Of a stretch of 64,000 nt of DNA, positions 58,828-64,000 are shown in pieces. The notes below the pieces were generated by a model. That model worked only from the letters and a program-made list of their open reading frames with translations, did no database searches and was not told the DNA's origin. The translations under genes and the position numbers were made by a program. How positions within the stretch are numbered: the first letter of the stretch is position 1; every line of letters starts with the position of its first letter. This stretch comes from Hydnum rufescens UP504 (Eukaryota > Basidiomycota > Agaricomycetes > Cantharellales > Hydnaceae): assembly GCA_014904985.1 (NCBI GenBank), contig MU129001.1, positions 163,042-227,041 on the forward strand, written 5' to 3'.

Positions 58828-59344
58828 ATGGCCCCCAGCAAGAAGAGCAAGGGTTCTAAGTCAAACGAGTCCATTGCTGCTCGTCTTGCACTCGTTGTAA
58901 AATCGGGCAAATATACTCTCGGTTACAAGTCCTCCTTGAAGCAAATGCGCAATGGCAAAGGTCAGCATCGTTGCCTCACCATCTCCTCTGGGGACTGGAG
59001 CGTGATGCTGAGAAGGTCCCCTAAAACTGACATTGGGTTCCTCCTTCGTTCTTCTGGGATCGAATTTCAGCCAAGCTTGTTTTAATCGCGGGTAACTGCC
59101 CACCCCTCCGAAAATCCGAGATCGAATATTACGCCATGTTATCGAAGACATCTGTGCATCACTTTGCAGGGTCGAACTTGGCATTAGGCACCGCTGCTGG
59201 CAAACTCTTCAGAGTTGGGTCAGTCTTTCTGATTTATTGTGCTCGTCACCCCCTCGCTCACTTCCATTTGTCCTCAGCGTTATGACAATCTCTGACCAAG
59301 GAGATAGTGACTTGCTTACTATCGCCGAGGGGAACGCCACATAG
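58828..59344 (+). CDS. RPL30: Cytosolic ribosomal protein eL30
   Basis: Role: large-subunit ribosomal protein of the L7Ae RNA-binding fold. Seen: ATG 58828, [44 protein letters not shown], across one long intron (58961-59071; donor GTCAGC, acceptor TTTCAG) to [48 protein letters not shown] and a final block [22 protein letters not shown] 59342-59344. About 113 residues, the standard length. The exon joint near the last 20 residues (GVMTISDQ) uses a second intron around 59,216-59,277. Confidence 0.92.
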
Positions 59345-60517
59345 TTTTTGCCTCTTCCTTTATGGTGATTTGGGCGCAATACTTTGTGGTGCCTACTGCT
59401 TGAGTTCCGTTCCATGTTCTGTATGGGTATCGCAATTCAAAACATAACTGCATGATCACTCTTGCCTGGCTTCCACTATGGTCTGTCTTTGTAAGAACTT
59501 TATTTGGTGTGGAAGAACACAGTAGGTATGAGATGAAACCCGGGCGTAAACTTGTCTGTCCCGATTCCTGCGCTCTCGACATTTGAGTGGTGAGGGGAAG
59601 CTGTATCGGTGATGTGGACGGCCTATCTCACGAGTATCAGTTTTCGCATTACCCTTCAAGAATTGGCTGATCGATGTAGGCGTGGCCGTGCTGGTATCAC
59701 TGGCAGGGGAGCTATACAGTCGTGGACAAGCAAAGTCTGATAATTTGTCTGGAACCTGATCCATTAGCTTCTGGGCCTTGAAAACATCAAATTCGGGTTC
59801 TCCTTGCTCCCAGGATCTCAAAAATGCCCAAGATGAGGTCATGTGACCATTTTTTGGATCGGCCAATTTTTGAGGTCAAATTTTTGCAATTTTATATGCT
59901 TTCCTGAGTGAGGTAGAGGCTTTGGGAGGGTCATATGTGATTGTGTGTACAGTATAAACATGTTCCAGCCATGTGCACCATGTATATATGCTTGTAAACA
60001 TGTATTCCAAAGAGTAGCTAGTTATTCATAATAGATTCTATCATTTTCTATGGCTTGCAAAATGCCTTTTGTGTTAGCGGATTGGGTCTGGCGGCCTGCA
60101 GCCGAGTTTGATCGGCATTTAGTCCATGTTTGCATCCGTATATACATCTTACGTAATGGACCCAGCACCCACCGACCACATCTTTCAACATCTTTTGTTT
60201 TTTAACAACCATTAAGAATTGATAGTTTATAACCATACTAAATACTGCAACCATATAGCTAGCAGGGCCTAATCGACATCATATGGCGAGCACCCCGGGT
60301 GTTGCCGATATTTCTTCCGGCTGAAGCCTGAAGAACAATTTGCTCATTTATGGGCTCCAGGGCAGTGAATACCACTGGGGAATGCCAGAATCATAATCTA
60401 TGCCACTTTACCTACATTTTGGTGCCCATACCGAGTCTGGGCGCTTAAATTTTGGTCACCGGCCAATTTTTGGGCTGTCACCAAAAAATAAATTGTTATT
60501 TACAGAAAACTAAGCCC
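59345..60517. other. Repeat-like region without recognised gene
   Basis: About 1.17 kb. A minus-strand frame 59456-59866 (136 codons) and minor plus-strand frames lack any family motif. The AT-rich interval 59,870-60,480 is bounded by two copies of GGCCAATTTTTG exactly 600 bp apart (59861 and 60461). This looks like degraded mobile-element sequence, but no ends could be proven. Confidence 0.35.
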
Positions 60518-60811
60518 ATGGGGAGCTTTATTGGGACTGCCGGAGCATATTCCGATGGTTTAATACAAAGTTGTAACGTAATTTTAGACCCTGGAAATAT
60601 TATCAGACTTTGCCTGTCCACGACTGTATCAACAAACGCGTCCGATAATACAGCTAGTCCTCTCAGTGCCAAAAATACTGGCAAGAAGTCGGTCAATCTA
60701 TTGATCGTAAATTCTGGAAAAAAGTTCACAACCTCCAAACTTCTAACTTGGAAGGGGACCGATTCGTCATGTGGATCAAGTGCCAGCTCAACCGTGAATG
60801 ATCATAAATAA
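60518..60811 (+). CDS. Hypothetical orphan ORF
   Basis: A 97-residue frame from ATG 60518 with Ser/Thr-rich composition (MGSFIGTAGAYSDGLIQSCN..). The bases before it, GTTATTTACAG, look like an intron acceptor, so it could be the last exon of a gene that begins upstream, with KTKP before the ATG. It matches no family I know and lies in the repeat-rich interval between RPL30 and LEO1. It may be chance. Confidence 0.25.
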   Translation: MGSFIGTAGAYSDGLIQSCNVILDPGNIIRLCLSTTVSTNASDNTASPLSAKNTGKKSVNLLIVNSGKKFTTSKLLTWKGTDSSCGSSASSTVNDHK

Positions 60812-61128
60812 AATCACGATTATGAACCCAAGTAATTTGTTCCCTGTTCTAGAGTCTTCACCTTCCCTTCGGGACAAACCCCTTGGCAGACCCCCGAGGG
60901 GGTACCAAAGTGGCGAAATTCGACACGAGCCATGGACCCTTATACAATGCTCGGTTCGGTGTACGAGAAACGAATTGGGCGAGTATTTGGCCCGTGCGGA
61001 TATCGATTTGGGATCCACTTGACACCTCGCGCTCATGGGACCCGAGAGTAATTTACATGCCGACTTGCCTCTAGAAACAAACCTCGTGACCAGCAAACTT
61101 CGTGGACTCAACACTACAAGTCGTTTGT

Positions 61129-62860
61129 ATGCCTACCGGCGATGTGACCATGTTAGCCCTGGAGGGCGATGAACGGAAATCTTCCCGTCCGAAAGACTAC
61201 TCCGATGAAGAAATGGCCGATCTCTTCGGAGACGTGGACGGTGAAGGTGACGAAGAAAAAGATCGCGTCTCGTCAGTCAACTGCCAATTTCACGGCGCAG
61301 AATTTGCTGTGGGTTCTGATGTATTGGTGCAGAAGGGGCTCATCTCCCACACCCTCCGTATTGGGCTCTGAAGTTGATGGCCTCACTCCATCGCAAAGAC
61401 GGCAACGTCAAGCTATGGAATATGGGGAAGAAGAAGCCGAAGCCGAAACTGAAGAGGTCCAGCTGCACGAGGCTCGGACGGTGATTCCAAACTTGCCACT
61501 ACCCAACAGCTCAGATGGCAATGTGAGTTTCCAGCTTGTTCCCATATATTTAAGACTGACGGTGTCATTGCTGCAGCACTGGGTCATACGGATGCCCAAT
61601 TTCGTAAAAATTGACCCCCTCCCTTTCCATCCTGAGACATATCGAGGCCCGGAGGCTGATCTCGATGCAGACGAGCAAGCCGAAACACTGCGGGAGCGCA
61701 GCATGAGCATCAAACTAGAAGTAGAGAACACCATTCGGTGGAGGTGGATCGACGGAGAGGATGGAGAAAAGGTCAGCTTCATGAGTCACGACCTTTCTTT
61801 GGACTGTCATTAACTATTGGAATCAATGCAGCATCGTCAATCAAACAGTCGATTGATTCATTGGTCAGATGGGTCCATGAGTCTTCAATTAGGCAAGGAG
61901 TTGTTCGATGTATCTGTCAACATCGATAATTCGGCTTCAGTACCTCGAGCAGGCGCACAGCAAGGAGCCATGCCATCCCACAGCCATAGCCAAACATCAT
62001 CCACCGCCGCCAAACCTGGTCAAGATCCCTCACATTTCCCCATTGAGCCTTTCCCCTCCCAAGGTCTTTCTTATCTAGTAGCACAACACAAGTCCTCCAC
62101 GATTCTTCAAGTCGAAGCGCCCATTACAGGCTTTCTTTCCCTCCGCCCAACGGGGATGCAATCTGAGACGCATCGGAAGCTTGTCCGGGCCGTCGGACAG
62201 AAGCACAATAAAATCGCTCGATTACGCATCGCTCCAGAAATGACCCGTGACCCGGAGCGCGTCAACGCGGAAATGATGAAGGCTGCTGGGAAACAGCGGC
62301 GCAAGTCCACAACCGGTGGAAGGCGGAAGGCCCGTGACGGCAGTGCGGAGAATGCAGACGAGGATTCTGACGGCGGTGCGCAGAAGAAGAGGAAACGACG
62401 CTCCTCGTTTGGACGGCATCGCTCATCACGCAATGTCTACTCAGACGACGAAGAGGCCGAAGGTAGCGAAGAGGATGATGACACTAGCATCCGGAAGCAC
62501 AGGGATGCTGCAAAACAGAAACGGGATCCTGGCGATTACGAGGCGGACGACTTCGTCGTGGAAGATCGTTCCGAAAACGAGGATGAGAATTCAGGAAAGA
62601 CTCCTGGACGACACGACGAAGATGTTGGGGAACCGGACGAGTTGGACAGAATTGATAGGAAGATTGAACACCAATCCCGCAATCGCCGAAAAGAAGACCA
62701 CAAAATATCTGATGATGCAGATATGGGTGCTGGGTCGGACGATATGGACATGAGCAACTCCGAAGTGGAGGAAGAAGATGACGACGCTACGACTGTCAGG
62801 AAGCCCGGGACAGGGAGGAAGAAAATCGTCATCGAAGACGAAGACGAAGAAGACGAGTAG
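61129..62860 (+). CDS. LEO1: LEO1, PAF1 complex subunit
   Basis: Role (family): component of the RNA polymerase II-associated PAF1 complex that promotes elongation and H2B ubiquitylation. Seen: ATG 61129 (alternative ATG 61150), an acidic start DYSDEEMADLFGDVDGEGDEEKD, LTPSQRRQRQAMEYGEEE, then the Leo1 core HWVIRMPNFVKIDPLPFHPETY, SIKLEVENTIRWRWIDGEDGEK, SNSRLIHWSDGSMSLQLGKELFDV, GLSYLVAQHKSSTILQVEAPITGFLSLRP, KLVRAVGQKHNKIARLRIAPEMTRDPERVNAEM. A Lys/Arg block and a long acidic Ser/Asp/Glu tail end at TAG 62858-62860. Four exons. It converges on the ataxin-10-like exon 66 bp away. Confidence 0.93.
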
Positions 62861-62926
62861 ATCACGCCTCACCACGATGTGATTACATTAACTGTCCGTG
62901 TTTTCTTGTTTGTATTATGACCAAAA

Positions 62927-63072
62927 CTATCGTCGTATTTCCCCGGGTGTATCACGCAAGATTCCATCCAAATCCCACTTCCCCAAGGACTCTAACTCTG
63001 CAACCACAGCTTGATTATCTCCATTGTCCATCAATAAACTCTGCACCGCGAACAATGCGTGTTCTCGCAAAT
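62927..63072 (-). pseudogene. Terminal exon of ataxin-10/CTR86-like gene (rest missing or displaced)
   Basis: Seen: DLREHALFAVQSLLMDNGDNQAVVAELESLGKWDLDGILRDTPGEIRR, which fits the C-terminal part of the ataxin-10 domain (an armadillo-type helical repeat with REHALFAVxxLL..N..NQ..V). A clear acceptor ...TACTTTCAG precedes it at 63073. No preceding exon with ataxin-10 sequence is found up to the window end; instead there is a hairpin and transposon-like sequence. Either the previous intron is very long and contains mobile DNA, or the gene is cut by an insertion. Labelled pseudogene only provisionally; I have not shown it is dead. Confidence 0.45.
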
Positions 63073-63113
63073 CTGAAAGTACAGTCAGGAAGGTAGATGT
63101 GTGTCGGCAACGG

Positions 63114-63151
63114 CTGGACCCGGTCTGACCCGGGTCTGACCTGGGGTCCAG
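63114..63151. repeat. GC-rich foldback hairpin
   Basis: The arms are CTGGACCCGGTCTGACCC and GGGTCTGACCTGGGGTCCAG, complementary apart from a 2-nt bulge and one mismatch, with essentially no loop. The right flank reads CAACACTG, the complement of a CAGTGTTG hAT-like end. Confidence 0.65.
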
Positions 63152-63726
63152 CAACACTGTCCCTTACAGCATGTAATGTTCTCTCGCATCTATGCGTGGG
63201 ACGTCCCTCTTGAACATTAAGTATGGTTCCAAGTCTTAATATGTCGAACAGTACGAACTTGGGCAGTTATAGCGCGGCATGGCTACCACAAGCTTTCTCA
63301 AGCTTCGTCTTTCTGTAGGGCTTATCGCGACTCCAGTGCGACCCAAATTTGGATGTTAGGCCTTGGATCTTAATATTAAGAACATCCCTACTCAACTCCA
63401 AAAGACATTTCACATTCCGGGTTGTCGAGTCTCAGTATCTGCAGAATCCAACATCCCTCGAGATCCACCTACAGCTGACACCTTTGCGAACTGCCTCACT
63501 GTATGTCATCAATTAATGAAGGTGATGGCAATGTTCAGGGTTCGATGCTGTAGCCTGTTGTAATTATCCATGGGCAATCTGCGATCTATGACACTACATG
63601 TCAGCCAAGGGGCTCGTGTCACATAGTTCAGGAACTTCTCAATGAAGGCACCCGAAATGGTAGTCTCCATAAAGGGCATGAGCAGAAACTAAATTCTCTC
63701 TGTGAGAGCCTACAAATACCAGGCTT

Positions 63727-63750
63727 AATTATGAGGTACCCCTCATAATT
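63727..63750. repeat. 10-bp inverted repeat around TACC
   Basis: AATTATGAGG (63727-63736) and CCTCATAATT (63741-63750) are perfect reverse complements with a 4-base spacer. This could be a transposon end or a stem-loop. Confidence 0.7.
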
Positions 63751-63765
63751 TGAGACTGAGCTTCA

Positions 63766-63810
63766 CATATCTCTTGCATCAACATATCTCTTGTAGTAGC
63801 ATATCTCTTA
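63766..63810 (+). repeat. 17-bp tandem repeat, three units
   Basis: CATATCTCTTG occurs at 63766, 63783 and, as CATATCTCTTA, at 63800, an exact period of 17 bp. Confidence 0.7.
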
Positions 63811-64000
63811 TAGTTGTCCAAAAAAAAAGAGGGGAATTATGTACAAAGATTAATCCAAAAATGCATACATACTCAAGTCTTGTCCAAAAGTCTCCCATAT
63901 GTACAGAAGATTAGCACAACGTTCTTGTCAGGGCCACGCTGCGACGAGAGCACCAAACAAATATAAACACGGATAAGTCCGACTAGGTCCGGCATAAGTC

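Larger units (their letters stand above)
63073..64000. other. Mobile-element-like region at window end
   Basis: Contains a GC-rich hairpin (63114-63151), an AATTATGAGG inverted repeat (63727-63750), three tandem 17-bp units (63766-63810) and a 66-codon plus-strand frame (63363-63563) without a recognised domain. No convincing gene. Confidence 0.4.

Noticed and set aside
59456..59866. 136-codon minus-strand frame downstream of RPL30
   Set aside because: No recognised motif, and part of it overlaps repeat-like sequence. It could be a transposase remnant, but I cannot support that.
62536..62865. Ser-rich minus-strand frame over the LEO1 tail
   Set aside because: Antisense shadow of the Asp/Glu-rich LEO1 C-terminus.
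301..64000. A biosynthetic gene cluster or defence island
   Set aside because: Apart from ERG7 there is no backbone enzyme, and neighbours are housekeeping genes with unrelated roles; no CRISPR, phage or plasmid features are expected or seen in this eukaryotic window.

Overview
The window is nuclear DNA from a fungus, almost certainly a basidiomycete of the Agaricomycetes. The evidence is dense gene packing, many short introns (mostly 45-65 bp, GT..AG), and best-recognised protein families that are fungal: SEC72, RTC4, SNX41, a CRH-like GH16 enzyme, a LENG8/THP3 protein and a basidiomycete-style F-box protein. A Ceratobasidiaceae/Rhizoctonia-like source would fit, but this is an impression and not a demonstrated assignment. 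Gene boundaries below are hand-spliced from reading frames and splice motifs, so outer limits are usually firmer than individual exon edges.

Layout. 0.3-11 kb: THP3/LENG8 (-), dynein intermediate chain (+), RTC4 (-), APP1 phosphatidate phosphatase (+). 11-18 kb: SEC72 (-), cytochrome c1 (-), a tiny-exon CYSTM-type protein (-), dynein light chain LC8 (+), TIM23 (-), a mitochondrial TPR protein (+). 18-30 kb: a PPR-like protein (-), sorting nexin SNX41 (+), exosome subunit RRP4 (+), lanosterol synthase ERG7 (-), an ARP9-type actin-related protein (+). 30-44 kb: BRAP2/ETP1 RING protein (-), GRAM-TBC-EF-hand RabGAP (+), EngB/GTPBP8 GTPase (-), DCR2-type phosphatase (+), mitochondrial ribosomal protein uL23m (-), GH16 wall enzyme (+), HD-domain phosphohydrolase (+). 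44-56 kb: ATIC purine enzyme (-), F-box protein (+), LRR protein (-), biotin-protein ligase (+), amidohydrolase (-). 56-64 kb: a transposon-invaded stretch holding RPL30 (+), LEO1 (+) and the last exon of an ataxin-10-like gene (-).

Two things stand out. First, the gene order is almost a strict alternation of head-to-head pairs, with start codons separated by as little as 21-170 bp. Six nuclear genes for mitochondrial proteins (CYT1, TIM23, a TPR protein, a PPR protein, EngB, uL23m) and two dynein subunits that bind each other sit in this run. Second, the 56.5-58.6 kb interval is a complete-looking non-autonomous hAT-type element: an 8-bp target duplication and matching ends, with a second, perfectly terminal-inverted MITE nested inside. 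It split the divergent promoter between the amidohydrolase and RPL30. I found no wholly new multi-gene system. The novel candidates are the transposon nest, an apparent frameshift in uL23m, two GC-AG introns, the DCTGE variant in ERG7, and a displaced or truncated ataxin-10 gene.
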